Positions 8,555 through 19,648 of a stretch of 64,000 nt of DNA are shown piece by piece. Made by a program: the position numbers and the translations under genes. Below the pieces are notes generated by a model that was not told the origin of the DNA, did not search any database, and was given only the letters and a program-made list of their open reading frames with translations. The stretch comes from Pseudonocardia hydrocarbonoxydans (GTDB taxonomy: Bacteria > Actinomycetota > Actinomycetes > Mycobacteriales > Pseudonocardiaceae): positions 89,207 through 153,206 of the forward strand of contig NZ_BJNG01000035.1 of NCBI RefSeq assembly GCF_006539565.1. The letters run 5' to 3'. How positions within the stretch are numbered: the first letter of the stretch is position 1; every line of letters begins with the position of its first letter.

Positions 8555-8835
8555 CGGACCCAGCTGTGCTCCACCTCGATGCCCACCGAGCGCGGCGGGG
8601 ACTGCGGCGCCGCGGCCCCGAGGAGCTGTCGCAGGCCGGGACCGAGGTCGCGCTTCATGAAGGTCTCGGCGTGCTCGCGGGAGTCCCAGACCGCGACGAT
8701 GCACAGCTTCCCGTCCACCGTGCCGGCGTAGCGGGCGACCAGCCGGTCGGGCTCGGGCAGGATCTCGTTCATCAGCCGGTCGAGGTTCTCGATCGTCCCG
8801 GCGGGCGAGTCGTCGACGACGGTGACGTAGGACAT
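8551..8835 (-). CDS. Small antibiotic-biosynthesis-monooxygenase-like (ABM fold) protein
   Basis: The product is 94 residues with a GGGAGG site eight bases before the ATG. The pattern fits the dimeric ferredoxin-like ABM/Dabb fold: an N-terminal strand (SYVTVVDD), a helix, then DGKLCIVAVWDSREHAETFMKRDLGP and a final strand. Such proteins include small oxygenases and proteins of unknown role; no catalytic residue can be named here. It lies 53 bases downstream of the LuxR-family gene on the same strand, so the two may be co-transcribed. The specific function is unknown. Confidence 0.6.
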   Translation of the reverse strand: MSYVTVVDDSPAGTIENLDRLMNEILPEPDRLVARYAGTVDGKLCIVAVWDSREHAETFMKRDLGPGLRQLLGAAAPQSPPRSVGIEVEHSWVR

Positions 8836-8888
8836 GGCGGCCTCCCGGCTGCTCCGCGGCCGGTCGGTCCGGCCGTCGGGGGAGGACG

Positions 8889-11660
8889 CTAGGAGCGCGG
8901 CGGCGCCGTGACATGGGTCGGATCGCTCCCCGTGCTGCTCATCCGGGGTGCCGCCCAGGCGGCGACCTGGCTGCGCGAGGTGAAACCGAGCTTGGTGAGG
9001 ATGTGCGCGACGTGGTTGCCCGCCGTCCGCTCCGAGATCACCAGGCGCGCGGCGATCGCCCGGTTCGACAGCCCCTGCGCCACCAGCGCGGCGACCTCCG
9101 CCTCGCGCGCGGACAGCCCGCCGTCGCCGGGACCGAGGCGGCGCAGCAGGTCGGCACTCGGGCCCACCAGCGCCGTCATCCCGAGGGCCCGCACCAGCCG
9201 GTCGCTCCCGGCCGCCACCCGGCGCGCCCCTTCGCGGTCGCCGGGCCGGGCCCGGGCGGCCAGCGCCGCCGCCAGGTGGTGCCCGGCCTCGGCGAGGAAC
9301 CCGGGTACGCCCGCGCGGTCGCAGGCGCGCATCGCGACGTCGAGATCGCGGACGGCGTCGTCGAGCCGGCCCCGGGCCAGCGCCCCGAGGCCGAGCGTCA
9401 CCTCGGCGGGCCCGCAGTAGCTCACCCCGCTGCCGACGACGTGCTCCCCGCGGAACGCCTCCAGCGCGGCCAGCGCGGCGTCCAGCTCGGTGCGGCGGTC
9501 CAGCCCGATCGCCACGAGGGCGGCCAGCGCCGAGCCCGGCGCGACGAAGAACACCGGCCACGACCACGCCTCCGGCGGCCCGGCCAGCCGGAACTGGACG
9601 TCCGCCTCGTCGGCGTGGCCCGCCTGCAGCAGCAGGTACGCCCGCGAGACCCGGCCCATCGTCCGGAACCGGGGCGGGGGCTCGACCCAGGCGCGGGCGA
9701 ACGCCAGGCCCTCCGGGGACGTCCCGACGTGCCGTGCCAGCACCCACTGGGTGCCCAGGAACACCCCGGTCGCCGACGACGGCTCGATCCGCCGCATCCG
9801 CTCGTAGCCGCGGGCCGCGGCCTGCGCCGCCTCGGCGAAGCGGCCCCGGGCCTGCGCGACGTAGGCGGTGACCCGGTCGAGGTGCCAGCGGCCCGCCGGG
9901 CCGCCGACCCGCTCGACGTCGGCGGCGAGCGGGCCGAGCTCGTCCTCCGCGGCGGTGACCTCGCCGTCCTCGACCAGGGCGTCGATCCGCCACAGCCGCG
10001 CCCACATCGCCGGCCCGGCGTCACCGGTACGGCCGGCCGCGGCGAGCAGCTCGGCGGCCATGGCGAGCCGCTCCGGGCGCCCGGCAGGGCCCGGGCAGGC
10101 GTCGTGGCGCGCGCGCAGGGCCGCGACCAGCGCCGCGTCGTCACCGGTGCCACGGGCCAGGTCGACGGCCGCGGCCGCCGCCGAGCGCGTCAGCTCCGGG
10201 TCGCCCGCGTAGAAGGCGAGCTGGCTGCGTCGGGCCAGCAACCGCGCGCGCAGCGCCGGGTCGCCGTGCTCGCCGACCGCCCCGAGCGCCTCGTCGCCGA
10301 GCCGCTGCAGCACCGCGGCGATCGACGGGTCGGGCACCGGCTCCACCGCGAGCGCCGCCTCGGCCAGCAGGTCCGGCCGGTCCGGGCGGGCCAGGTCGGC
10401 CGCGCCGACGGCGGCGGCCACCGCCCCGTCGAGGTCGCCGGCCAGCGCGCAGGCCCGGGCGAGGTCGAGCCGGGTACGGCACGGCCCGTCGCCGTCGGTC
10501 CACGGGTCGGGCAGCTCGAGCGCGGCGCGGTAGAGCCGCACGGCCTCCTCCGGGGCGAGGCGCCGCACCGAGGACGCGGCCGCGCGCAGCGCCCACTCCC
10601 TGGCCGTCCCGCCCCCGCCGTAGGGCGCGCACACGAGATGGTGCCGCGCCAGCTCGTCCAGGTGCTCGTCCAGCTCGCCGGCCCAGTGCGCCTCCAGCGC
10701 CGCCGCGGCGGCGCGGTGCAGCTCCAGCAGGTCGGCGGTGGGGATCGAGGCCCGGACGGCGTCGCGGGTCAGGGCGTGGACGAACCGCAGCTCGCCGGCC
10801 CCGGTGCGGGTCAGCAGCCCGGAGGCGACGGCCGCGTCGGCCGGGCCGGGCAGCTCGGCCACCGCGACGCCCAGCACCCCGGCGACGACCGCGGGCGCGA
10901 ACCGCCCGCCGAGCACCGCGCCCGCCTGCACGAACCGCCGCACACCGGGGGCGAGCCGGTCGACCCGGGCGCGCACCGCGTCGAGGACGGTCCGCGGTGC
11001 GACCCCCGGGGTCCAGGTGCCGTCCAGGACCGCGCGGGCGACCTCCCGGACGAAGAACGGGTTGCCGCCGGTGGCCTCGTGCACCCGGGCCGCGTCGACG
11101 CCGCCGGCCCCGAGCGCGTCGAGCTGGCGGGCGACGTCGACGGGGCCGAGACCGCCCAGCTCGATCAGCTCGGCGTCGGGGGCCCGCAGCAGGTCGGGCG
11201 CGCCGCCGTCGCGCAGCGTCGCGACCAGCAGCAGGGCGGCCCCCGGCGCCTGGTCGGCGAGGCGCCGCAGCACCAGCAGCGACGACTCGTCGGCCCGGTG
11301 CACGTCGTCGAGGACCACGAGCAGCGGCCCGGCCCGCGCCACGACCGCGCCCGCCACCGCGTCGACGGCGTGGAAGCGGTCCTGCGGCGACGCCGGCTCG
11401 GCGGCGGGGAAGGCGACCTCCACCCCCAGTGTGCGCAGCACCTGCAGCCACGGCCAGAACGGCGGGGCGCCGTCGGTGTCGGCGCAGTGCCCCCACACGG
11501 CCCGCACGTCGCCCCGGGCCAGCTCCTGGGCGAGGCGGGTCTTGCCGATGCCGGCCTCGCCGCGGACCAGCACGAGCCGCCCCCTGCCCCCGACGGCGGC
11601 GGCGAGCCACGCGCGCAGCGCCGCCAGCTCGCGGTCGCGCCCGGGCAGCCCTGCGGTCAT
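8889..11660 (-). CDS. Large LuxR-family (LAL) transcriptional regulator with AAA domain
   Basis: The product is 923 residues from the ATG at 11660. The N-terminal ATPase has Walker A GEAGIGKT at residues 34-41 and Walker [15 protein letters not shown] at about 112-125. The long middle is alanine-rich and helical, like the TPR-type sensor of LAL/MalT regulators. The C-terminus holds a LuxR helix-turn-helix, [20 protein letters not shown]..., followed by the recognition helix segment. LAL proteins are ATP-dependent activators often tied to secondary metabolism or sugar use; the inducer here cannot be read from sequence. There is no ribosome binding site, but the minus strand carries CATGCT six bases before the ATG, which suggests a leaderless message. 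The adjoining divergent gene (11749) and the downstream ABM gene are candidate targets. Confidence 0.85.
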   Translation of the reverse strand: MTAGLPGRDRELAALRAWLAAAVGGRGRLVLVRGEAGIGKTRLAQELARGDVRAVWGHCADTDGAPPFWPWLQVLRTLGVEVAFPAAEPASPQDRFHAVDAVAGAVVARAGPLLVVLDDVHRADESSLLVLRRLADQAPGAALLLVATLRDGGAPDLLRAPDAELIELGGLGPVDVARQLDALGAGGVDAARVHEATGGNPFFVREVARAVLDGTWTPGVAPRTVLDAVRARVDRLAPGVRRFVQAGAVLGGRFAPAVVAGVLGVAVAELPGPADAAVASGLLTRTGAGELRFVHALTRDAVRASIPTADLLELHRAAAAALEAHWAGELDEHLDELARHHLVCAPYGGGGTAREWALRAAASSVRRLAPEEAVRLYRAALELPDPWTDGDGPCRTRLDLARACALAGDLDGAVAAAVGAADLARPDRPDLLAEAALAVEPVPDPSIAAVLQRLGDEALGAVGEHGDPALRARLLARRSQLAFYAGDPELTRSAAAAAVDLARGTGDDAALVAALRARHDACPGPAGRPERLAMAAELLAAAGRTGDAGPAMWARLWRIDALVEDGEVTAAEDELGPLAADVERVGGPAGRWHLDRVTAYVAQARGRFAEAAQAAARGYERMRRIEPSSATGVFLGTQWVLARHVGTSPEGLAFARAWVEPPPRFRTMGRVSRAYLLLQAGHADEADVQFRLAGPPEAWSWPVFFVAPGSALAALVAIGLDRRTELDAALAALEAFRGEHVVGSGVSYCGPAEVTLGLGALARGRLDDAVRDLDVAMRACDRAGVPGFLAEAGHHLAAALAARARPGDREGARRVAAGSDRLVRALGMTALVGPSADLLRRLGPGDGGLSAREAEVAALVAQGLSNRAIAARLVISERTAGNHVAHILTKLGFTSRSQVAAWAAPRMSSTGSDPTHVTAPPRS

Positions 11661-11748
11661 GGCTCCAGCATGGCGCACCCGGACCGCCGCGGGCGCCCGT
11701 CGCGGCGGGCTGGAACGCTGGGGGGACGTACGACCCCAGGAGCGAGAG

Positions 11749-12177
11749 ATGTCCACCGAACCGTCCACCCCGGCGTCCACCACCCCGGTGGCCGACTACC
11801 TCGACCGCCCGGCCCGCGGCGCCACCGAGGACCACCTCGTCGTGCCGCGCTCGCTCGCGCAGTCGATGCCGCTGCGGTGGCAGCAGGTGTTCGTCGGCCT
11901 GCTCGCCGACCTGCACGACGCCTATGGCGACCTGCCGTGGCCGGACTACCGGGTGGTGCCCAGCCGCTGGGAGCTGCTCGTCGACCTCGACGAGGAGCAG
12001 CTCGCGGCCGCCGGCTACCACGCCGACCTGGGCCCCGACGGGGACCTGGAGTACCGCGACGCGCGGGACGAGCCGGTCGCGGACCCCGCGGCCCACCGCG
12101 TGCTGGCCCCGGTCGACGACCCGCTGCCCCGCCCGTCGGACGGGCGCGTGGAGCCCCGCCCGGCCGCCCCCCTCTGA
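11749..12177 (+). CDS. Hypothetical protein (142 aa)
   Basis: The ATG at 11749 has AGGAGCGAG upstream. The product has no family I recognise. It begins with a Ser/Thr/Pro-rich segment, then a compact region with aromatic and acidic residues ([42 protein letters not shown]), and ends in a proline/arginine-rich tail. There is no signal peptide or membrane helix, so it should be cytoplasmic. It is transcribed divergently from the LuxR-family regulator with 88 bases between the starts, so control by that regulator is possible. A perfect palindrome follows its stop. Confidence 0.65.
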   Translation: MSTEPSTPASTTPVADYLDRPARGATEDHLVVPRSLAQSMPLRWQQVFVGLLADLHDAYGDLPWPDYRVVPSRWELLVDLDEEQLAAAGYHADLGPDGDLEYRDARDEPVADPAAHRVLAPVDDPLPRPSDGRVEPRPAAPL

Positions 12178-12198
12178 CGAGAGTCCGCACACACCTCC

Positions 12199-12238
12199 CG
12201 GGGCCCGCACACAGGTCCGGACCTGTGTGCGGGCCCCG
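12199..12238. terminator. 40-base perfect palindrome, probable terminator
   Basis: The two halves are exact reverse complements over 20 bases each; the inner core is GCACACAGGTCC joined directly to its complement with no loop. It starts 22 bases after the stop of the 142-residue gene. A strong GC stem without a U-tract is common for actinobacterial terminators and would separate that gene from dnaK. Because it lacks a loop it could equally be a protein binding site or cruciform. A related GTGTGCGACCTGC motif follows at 12245-12257. Confidence 0.5.
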
Positions 12239-12313
12239 CACCCTGTGTGCGACCTGCCGATCCCGGGAACGCGGAACAACCCGCGACCCTCCGCCGTTGG
12301 ACGGATCGAGCAA

Positions 12314-12334
12314 GTTGAGCCGGGCCCACTCAAC
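12314..12334. promoter_or_regulatory. HAIR operator 1 for HspR, upstream of dnaK
   Basis: GTTGAGC, seven bases, ACTCAAC. This matches the HAIR consensus CTTGAGT-N7-ACTCAAG with the correct spacing. HspR, encoded four genes downstream at 16135, is the known HAIR-binding repressor in actinobacteria. Confidence 0.85.
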
Positions 12335-12357
12335 CCGAGTGGGACAGCCGTGGCAGA

Positions 12358-12378
12358 CTTGAGCCGGACCAACGCAAG
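12358..12378. promoter_or_regulatory. HAIR operator 2 for HspR, next to the dnaK start
   Basis: CTTGAGC, seven bases, ACGCAAG. The left half matches the consensus except at its last base and the right half differs at one base. Its right end is 23 bases before the dnaK ATG, so occupancy would block transcription initiation or elongation. Together with the box at 12314 it gives tandem HspR sites. Confidence 0.7.
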
Positions 12379-12401
12379 GCAGAGGAAGAGGGGCAACAAC
12401 C

Positions 12402-14257
<1,856 letters not shown>

Positions 14258-14261
<4 letters not shown>

Positions 14262-14938
14262 CCGACGACGACCGCTACACCGAGAACGCCCAGGGTGAGC
14301 CGGTCGTGGTCCGGGACCGGCGCCGGATCGACCCGGTGACCGGCGACGTGCGGCCCCCGGCCGGGGACACCCCGGCCGGGGGCGCCACCCCCGGGTCGAC
14401 GGAGGAGGAGGACGTTCCCGTGACCGGGACCGACCACGTGACCGGGACCGACCTCGACCCCCGCGTCGAGGAGCTCGCCGCCGAGGTGGCCGAGCGCACG
14501 GCCGACCTGCAGCGGATCAGCGCCGAGTACGCCAACTACCGGCGCCGGGTCGACCGCGACCGCGAGTCGGTGCTGGTCGGGGCCCGCGTGCAGTTCGTCT
14601 CCGAGCTGCTCACCACCCTCGACGACATCGACCGGGCCGAGGCCCACGGGGACCTGAACGGGCCGTTCAAGTCCGTCGCCGACAAGATCGTCGCGGTGGC
14701 GCAGAAGCAGGGCCTGGAGCCGTTCGCGGCCGACGGCGACCTGTTCGACCCGGCGCTGCACGAGGCGGTGCAGCACGAGAGCGGCGAGGTGGACGGGCCC
14801 ACGGTCGCGGTGGTGTCGTCGGTGCTGCGTCGCGGCTACCGCATCGCCGACCGCGTCCTGCGGCCCGCGATGGTCACGGTCGCCGACCAGGCCGTCGACC
14901 CCTCGGCCCCGGATCCGGTCCAGAGCCCCGAGCAGTAA
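14258..14938 (+). CDS. grpE: Nucleotide exchange factor GrpE
   Basis: The product is 226 residues; its GTG overlaps the dnaK stop (GTGA). An N-terminal low-complexity region of about 60 residues precedes a long coiled-coil helix ([28 protein letters not shown]) and the beta-domain ending in [20 protein letters not shown], the GrpE signature. GrpE homodimers release ADP from DnaK. The unstructured N-terminus is longer than in enterobacteria but usual for actinobacteria. It is translationally coupled to dnaK and belongs to the HspR-controlled operon. Confidence 0.96.
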
Positions 14939-14956
14939 CGGGAGGAGCGAGGCGAC

Positions 14957-16138
14957 GTGACCCAGCGCGACTGGATCGAGAAGGACTTCTACCGTGAGCT
15001 GGGCGTCTCCTCCGAGGCCACCGGCGAGGAGATCAAGAAGGCGTACCGCAAGCTCGCCCGCGAGCTGCACCCCGACGCCAACCCCGGCGACGCGCAGGCC
15101 GAGGCCCGGTTCAAGACGGTGTCCGAGGCCTACGGCGTGCTGTCGGACGACAAGAAGCGCAAGGAGTACGACGAGACGCGCGCGCTGTTCGCCGGGGGCG
15201 GGATGCCCGGCGGCTTCGGCGGCGGGGGCTTCCCCGGCGGCGCGCAGGGCTTCGACCTGAACGACCTGTTCGGGCAGGCGCAGGGCGGCGGGGCCGGGGC
15301 CGGTGGTCTCGGCGACATCTTCGGCGACATCTTCGGCGGTCAGGGGGGCGGCCGGCGCAGGCCTCCGCCCTCCGGGGCCCGCCGTGGCGCCGACGTCGAG
15401 ACGGAGCTGCGCATCGACTTCGTGCAGGCCGTCCGCGGCGCCGACGTCCCGATCCGGCTCTCGTCCCCGGGCCGCTGCGACCGCTGCGGCGGTACCGGGG
15501 CCAAGCCGGGCAGCACGCCGCGCCAGTGCCCCACCTGCAACGGGGTGGGCCTGGTCAGCCGCAGCCAGGGCGCGTTCGCGTTCTCCGAGCCGTGCCGCGA
15601 CTGCCGCGGCACCGGCCGGCTGATCGACGACCCGTGCCCCGAGTGCGGGGGCGACGGCGTCAGCACCCGCACACGCCAGCTCACCGTCCGCGTCCCCGCG
15701 GGCGTCGACGACGGCAACAAGGTGCGGCTCAAGGGCCAGGGCGAGCCCGGGCGGGGCGGTGCCCCGGCCGGCGACCTGTACGTCACGGTGCACGTCACGC
15801 CGCACCGGCTGTTCGGACGGTCATCGCGCAACGCCGACGACCTCACGCTCACCGTGCCCGTCACCTACCCGGAGCTGGCGCTGGGCAGCACGCTGACGGT
15901 GCCGACGCTGGAGTCCACGGTGTCCCTGCGCATCCCGGCGGGCACCACGTCCGGGCGGACGTTCCGCGTCCGGGGGCGCGGCGTGGAGCGGAAGTCCGGA
16001 AAGGGCGACCTGCTCGTCACCGTCGAGGTGGCGGTGCCGAAGTCGCTCGACGACGCCGCCACCGAGGCCCTGCAGGCCTACGCCGAGGCCACGAAGGGCT
16101 TCGACCCGCGGGCCGACCTGCTCCGGGACATCCGATGA
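14957..16138 (+). CDS. dnaJ: Chaperone protein DnaJ
   Basis: The product is 393 residues from a GTG with GGAGGAG upstream. The J domain (residues 9-75) has the essential HPD in ARELHPDANPG. A Gly/Phe-rich stretch follows, then four zinc-binding repeats CDRCGGTG, CPTCNGVG, CRDCRGTG and CPECGGDG, and the C-terminal substrate-binding domains. The full type I architecture is present. DnaJ delivers substrates to DnaK and stimulates its ATPase. Being followed by hspR, it corresponds to the dnaJ1 copy of other actinobacteria; a second dnaJ elsewhere would be expected. Confidence 0.97.
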   Translation: MTQRDWIEKDFYRELGVSSEATGEEIKKAYRKLARELHPDANPGDAQAEARFKTVSEAYGVLSDDKKRKEYDETRALFAGGGMPGGFGGGGFPGGAQGFDLNDLFGQAQGGGAGAGGLGDIFGDIFGGQGGGRRRPPPSGARRGADVETELRIDFVQAVRGADVPIRLSSPGRCDRCGGTGAKPGSTPRQCPTCNGVGLVSRSQGAFAFSEPCRDCRGTGRLIDDPCPECGGDGVSTRTRQLTVRVPAGVDDGNKVRLKGQGEPGRGGAPAGDLYVTVHVTPHRLFGRSSRNADDLTLTVPVTYPELALGSTLTVPTLESTVSLRIPAGTTSGRTFRVRGRGVERKSGKGDLLVTVEVAVPKSLDDAATEALQAYAEATKGFDPRADLLRDIR

Positions 16139-16569
16139 CGTTCCCGGGTCTGCCGCCGGGCACCACGCCGGACAGCCCCGTGTTCGTCATCTCCGTGGCC
16201 GCGGAGCTGGCCGGGCTGCACGCCCAGACGCTGCGCAGCTACGACCGGCTGGGGCTCGTGAGCCCCGGCCGGTCGGCGGGCGGCGGGCGGCGGTACTCCG
16301 CGCGCGACATCGCCCTGCTGCGCGAGGTGCAGCGCCTGTCCCAGGAGGAGGGCGTCAACCTCGCCGGGATCAAGCGGATCATCGAGCTCGAACAGCTCGT
16401 CGACGAGCTGCGTGGCCGGCTCGACGAGCTCGCGCACGAGCTGCTCGCCGCCCGCGCCGCCACCGAGCAGGCCACCGCCACGGTGCACGCCTCCTACCGC
16501 CGTGACCTCGTGCCGGTGGAGCGCAACCAGGCCCTCGTGGTGTGGCGTCCGAAGCCCCGGACGACGTAG
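16135..16569 (+). CDS. hspR: Heat-shock repressor HspR (MerR family)
   Basis: The product is 144 residues, with its ATG overlapping the dnaJ stop (ATGA). The MerR-type winged helix-turn-helix spans about residues 18-85 (VFVISVAAELAGLHAQTLRSYDRLGLVSPGR..., then GGRRYSARDI). A dimerising helix and a basic C-terminal tail follow. HspR binds HAIR inverted repeats; three such boxes occur in this window, two before dnaK and one before clpB. That predicts autorepression of this operon and co-regulation of clpB, relieved on heat shock when DnaK is occupied by unfolded protein. Confidence 0.95.
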   Translation: MTFPGLPPGTTPDSPVFVISVAAELAGLHAQTLRSYDRLGLVSPGRSAGGGRRYSARDIALLREVQRLSQEEGVNLAGIKRIIELEQLVDELRGRLDELAHELLAARAATEQATATVHASYRRDLVPVERNQALVVWRPKPRTT

Positions 16570-16623
16570 CACCACCCGGGTCGGGGATGGAGGGCCGACG
16601 GAGGAGGCCCGGGGCGGGTAGGA

Positions 16624-17796
16624 CTAGTCCATCGTGAACGGGTCGTAGCGGATGCGATCGAGCGGCGTGCCCGCCACCAGCATCCGCGACACCGTGGCCC
16701 GGATCATCGACGGCGAGCCGCAGACCAGCACGTCGTGGTCGGCCCACGCGCCGTACCGGGTGACGACGTCGGCCAGCGTGCCGCGCTCGGCGCCGGTCTC
16801 GTCGTCGTCGGACTCCACCACGGGGATGACGTCGAGCCAGTTGTTGGAGTACGACAGCTTGCGCAGCGACCCGAAGTCGTAGAGGTCCTCCCAGGTGCGC
16901 CCGCCGACGAACACCTGCGTGCGGGGCCGCTTGGGCTGGGCCGCGAGATCCTCCAGCAGCGCCTTGAGCGGTGCCATCCCGGTGCCGCCCGCCACCATCA
17001 GCAGCTCGCGCGGGGAGTCCTTGTCGATGCTCATGCGGCCCATCGGGGGGCCGATGCGCCAGGTGTCGCCGATGCGGGAGTGCGCCACGATGGCGCGGCT
17101 GACCCAGCCGTCGTTGACGGCGCGGACGTGGAACTCCAGCGTGCCGTCGGGGCGGGGGGCGTTGGCCGGGGAGAGGTAGCGCCACAGCCGCGGCCGCTGC
17201 GGGGTCTCGACGCTGAGGTACTGGCCGGCGCGGTAGGGGATCGGCTCGCTGGTCTGCACGGTGATGACGGCGAGGTCCCAGCCCACGCGCCGGTGGCCGA
17301 CGACCCGGCCCAGCCACGACGCGGGCCCGCGCTCGGCCTGCGCCGCGGTGCGCATGGCTTTCGCGACGACGGTGTAGGCGTCGTGCCAGACCTTCTCTAC
17401 CTCGGGGGTCCAGGCGGCGCCCGCGTACTCGCCGACGGCCGACAGGAGCGCGACGCCCACGGCGTCGTAGTGCTCGGCGAGCACGCCGAACTTGCGGTGG
17501 TCGCGGCCGAGCTGCTCGAGGAACGGCACCAGATCGTCGGGCTGGTCGACCATCTGGACGACGTGCACGAGCGCCCGGAGCAGGCGGCTGCGCTGCACCT
17601 CCATGTTGACCGGGAACAGGTCGCGCGTCTCGGGGGCGCGGCTGAACAGGGTGGCGTAGAAGTGCCGGCCCACGTTCTCCGTCTGCGGCTCCACGACGGC
17701 CCAGCTCGACCGGATGATCTCGACGGCCCCGGTCGCCTCGCTGCGGGACTCACCGACCGTGGGGAGATCGGCGGTGAGCAACTGTTCAGCGGTCAT
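16624..17796 (-). CDS. Flavohemoglobin (globin plus FAD/NAD reductase domains)
   Basis: The product is 390 residues. The N-terminal globin (about residues 22-158) keeps the B10 tyrosine in HFYATLF (Tyr47) and the proximal histidine His100 in RDHRKFGV. The reductase half has an FAD-binding RYLS motif, a nucleotide-binding VAGGTGMAP stretch and the terminal FTMD. Classical members oxidise nitric oxide to nitrate. Actinobacteria also carry a second type (Rv0385-like, found next to clpB in mycobacteria) linked to lactate oxidation, and the genomic setting favours that relation, though the type was not resolved here. Start chosen at 17796, preceded by AGAGGAAG. It converges with hspR and is divergent from the flavoprotein gene. 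Confidence 0.88.
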   Translation of the reverse strand: MTAEQLLTADLPTVGESRSEATGAVEIIRSSWAVVEPQTENVGRHFYATLFSRAPETRDLFPVNMEVQRSRLLRALVHVVQMVDQPDDLVPFLEQLGRDHRKFGVLAEHYDAVGVALLSAVGEYAGAAWTPEVEKVWHDAYTVVAKAMRTAAQAERGPASWLGRVVGHRRVGWDLAVITVQTSEPIPYRAGQYLSVETPQRPRLWRYLSPANAPRPDGTLEFHVRAVNDGWVSRAIVAHSRIGDTWRIGPPMGRMSIDKDSPRELLMVAGGTGMAPLKALLEDLAAQPKRPRTQVFVGGRTWEDLYDFGSLRKLSYSNNWLDVIPVVESDDDETGAERGTLADVVTRYGAWADHDVLVCGSPSMIRATVSRMLVAGTPLDRIRYDPFTMD

Positions 17797-17953
17797 GGAC
17801 GGCCGGCTTCCTCTGCTCGTGGTGGGCCTGCGTCGGGGAGCGGTGACGCGGGGTGCTAGGGGGGTCAGCCTAAAGCACGAGCAGGGGGGTGACGCCACCC
17901 GGCGACATCCGCCTCACGTGACCGGACGGGGTCGCGGGTGGCACGGTGGGGGG

Positions 17954-18622
17954 GTGACGCCGCGAAACCCCGCACTCGCCCGACGCCCGTCCACGGCGCC
18001 CACCGAGGTCACGGCGCCGGTCGACGCCCCGGAGCGGCCCGGATCCGACGGCGAGCACGCTCTCCAGTGCGCCTACGGCACTGAGGACCGGGCCGAGAAG
18101 TTCTACTCCGAACAGGTAAGGAACCGGCTACTCCCCGCGATGGTCGCCTTCGTCCGACGCATGGAGATGGTCTTCGTCGCGACGTCCGACGCCGGCGGCG
18201 AGTGCGACGCCTCACTGCGGTCCGGCCCGCCCGGGTTCCTCACCGTCCTCGACGACCGCACGCTCGCCTACCCGGAGTACCGCGGCAACGGGGTGCACGC
18301 GAGCCTGGGCAACATCTCGGAGAACGCCCACGTCGGGCTGCTGATGCTCGACTTCGAGCAGGACCGGATCGGCCTGCACGTCAACGGGTCCGCCCGGATC
18401 GTCGAGGCCGAGCGGTTCCACGCCGAGTTCCCGGACGTGCCGCGCGACCCGGCACGTGGCCGGCAGGCCGAGCGCTGGGTCGTGGTGTCCGTCGAGGAGG
18501 CCTACGTGCACTGCCGCAAGCACATCCCGCAGATGCAGCGGGTCCCGCTGCGCCGGGACTGGGGCACCGACGACCCGGCCCGCAAGGGCGGCGACTACTT
18601 CGGCGCGCGCGACACCCCCTGA
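17954..18622 (+). CDS. Pyridoxamine 5'-phosphate oxidase-like FMN-binding protein
   Basis: The product is 222 residues from the GTG at 17954, which has a run of G's acting as a ribosome binding site. After about 40 unordered residues comes the split-barrel fold: VFVATSDAGGECDASLRSGPPGFLTVLDDRTLAYPEYRGNG, then HVGLLMLDFEQDRIGLHVNGSARIV. These are the strands that hold FMN in this family. Such proteins reduce or bind diverse flavin, F420 or heme substrates; the substrate is unknown. It sits back to back with the flavohemoglobin gene with 157 bases between, so shared control by redox stress is plausible but unproven. Confidence 0.75.
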   Translation: MTPRNPALARRPSTAPTEVTAPVDAPERPGSDGEHALQCAYGTEDRAEKFYSEQVRNRLLPAMVAFVRRMEMVFVATSDAGGECDASLRSGPPGFLTVLDDRTLAYPEYRGNGVHASLGNISENAHVGLLMLDFEQDRIGLHVNGSARIVEAERFHAEFPDVPRDPARGRQAERWVVVSVEEAYVHCRKHIPQMQRVPLRRDWGTDDPARKGGDYFGARDTP

Positions 18623-19648
18623 TCAGCTCGGCGTCCGGCGCCGCCGGGCCAGCCCGACGACCACCGCGACGATCGCGAGCAGCGCCAGCACCAGCCACAC
18701 CAGGACGGCGACGACCCCGATCCCGGTCACCGCGACCGCCCCGAACAGACCCACGCAGACCGCGAGCGCGACGCAGGTGAACGCGAGCGGCCGGTCGGCC
18801 CGCACCGCGGCGAGCGTGGCGGGGCGGGTGCTGGCCGGCAGGTTCCGCAGCGTGCGCCAGGACGCCACAGCGACGACGCCCAGCACCAGCGCGCCGCCGA
18901 TCCGGACCGGCACGGAGGGGGTGGCCCCGTCCCCACCGCCCGCCGCGATCACCACGAACACGCCCACCACCAGCACGATCCGCAGCAGCCACGCCAGTCG
19001 CCACACCACCGCGGCGATGTTGCGCAGCACCAGGGGCTGCGTCGGGTCCATCCGCCCGGCCTCGACGAGCCCGCGCAGCGCGTCGCCGGGGCGGTGGGCC
19101 TGCAGGTCGAGCACGGCGAGGTCGTGGCGGGCGGCGGCGTTGTCGGGATCCAGGCGCAGCGTCTCGGCGTAGGCGCGGCGGGCGGTGACCAGGTCGTGGC
19201 GGTCCGAGGCGACGTCGGCCAGCCGCAGGTGCGCGGCGGGCTCCGCCGGTGCCAGCTCGACGGCCCGCAGCGCCACCCGCTGGGCGTCGTCGAGGCGCCC
19301 GGCGATCTGCAGGACCGTGGCGTAGCCGAGCGCGGCGAACGGCTCGTTCGGGGCCAGGCTCACGGCCGCGTACCCGGCGTGCAGCGCCTCGGTGTGGCGG
19401 CCCAGCCGTGCCAGCAGCACGCCCCGGACGCGGTGCACGCGCTCGTCCTGCGGGGCCAGCGCGGCCGCGGCGTCGGCCGCGGCGAGCCCGTCGGCGTGGC
19501 GCTCCGCCGACAGCAGCACCGCGGCCAGCTCGGTGAGCACGGCCGCGTCCTGCGGGTCGGCGGCCAGCGCCTCCCGCGCGGTCCGCTCGGCGTCGTCGAG
19601 TCGGCGCAGCGTCCGCAGCTGCGCGACCCGCGACGCGGCGCCGCTCAC
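18623..19648 (-). CDS. TPR-repeat membrane protein paired with AAA ATPase
   Basis: The product is 341 residues. Its GTG overlaps the stop of the AAA gene (GTGA), so the two are coupled. The first 230 residues are consecutive tetratricopeptide-like helices (AERTAREALAADPQDAAVLTELAAVLL and similar, roughly six repeats). The C-terminal third has four hydrophobic segments at about residues 236-253, 265-282, 295-312 and 313-330, ending in a basic tail. TPR arrays bind partner proteins, here most simply the coupled AAA ATPase. No enzymatic motif is present. The same TPR plus AAA pairing seems to recur in actinobacteria, but I know of no assigned function. Confidence 0.7.
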   Translation of the reverse strand: MSGAASRVAQLRTLRRLDDAERTAREALAADPQDAAVLTELAAVLLSAERHADGLAAADAAAALAPQDERVHRVRGVLLARLGRHTEALHAGYAAVSLAPNEPFAALGYATVLQIAGRLDDAQRVALRAVELAPAEPAAHLRLADVASDRHDLVTARRAYAETLRLDPDNAAARHDLAVLDLQAHRPGDALRGLVEAGRMDPTQPLVLRNIAAVVWRLAWLLRIVLVVGVFVVIAAGGGDGATPSVPVRIGGALVLGVVAVASWRTLRNLPASTRPATLAAVRADRPLAFTCVALAVCVGLFGAVAVTGIGVVAVLVWLVLALLAIVAVVVGLARRRRTPS

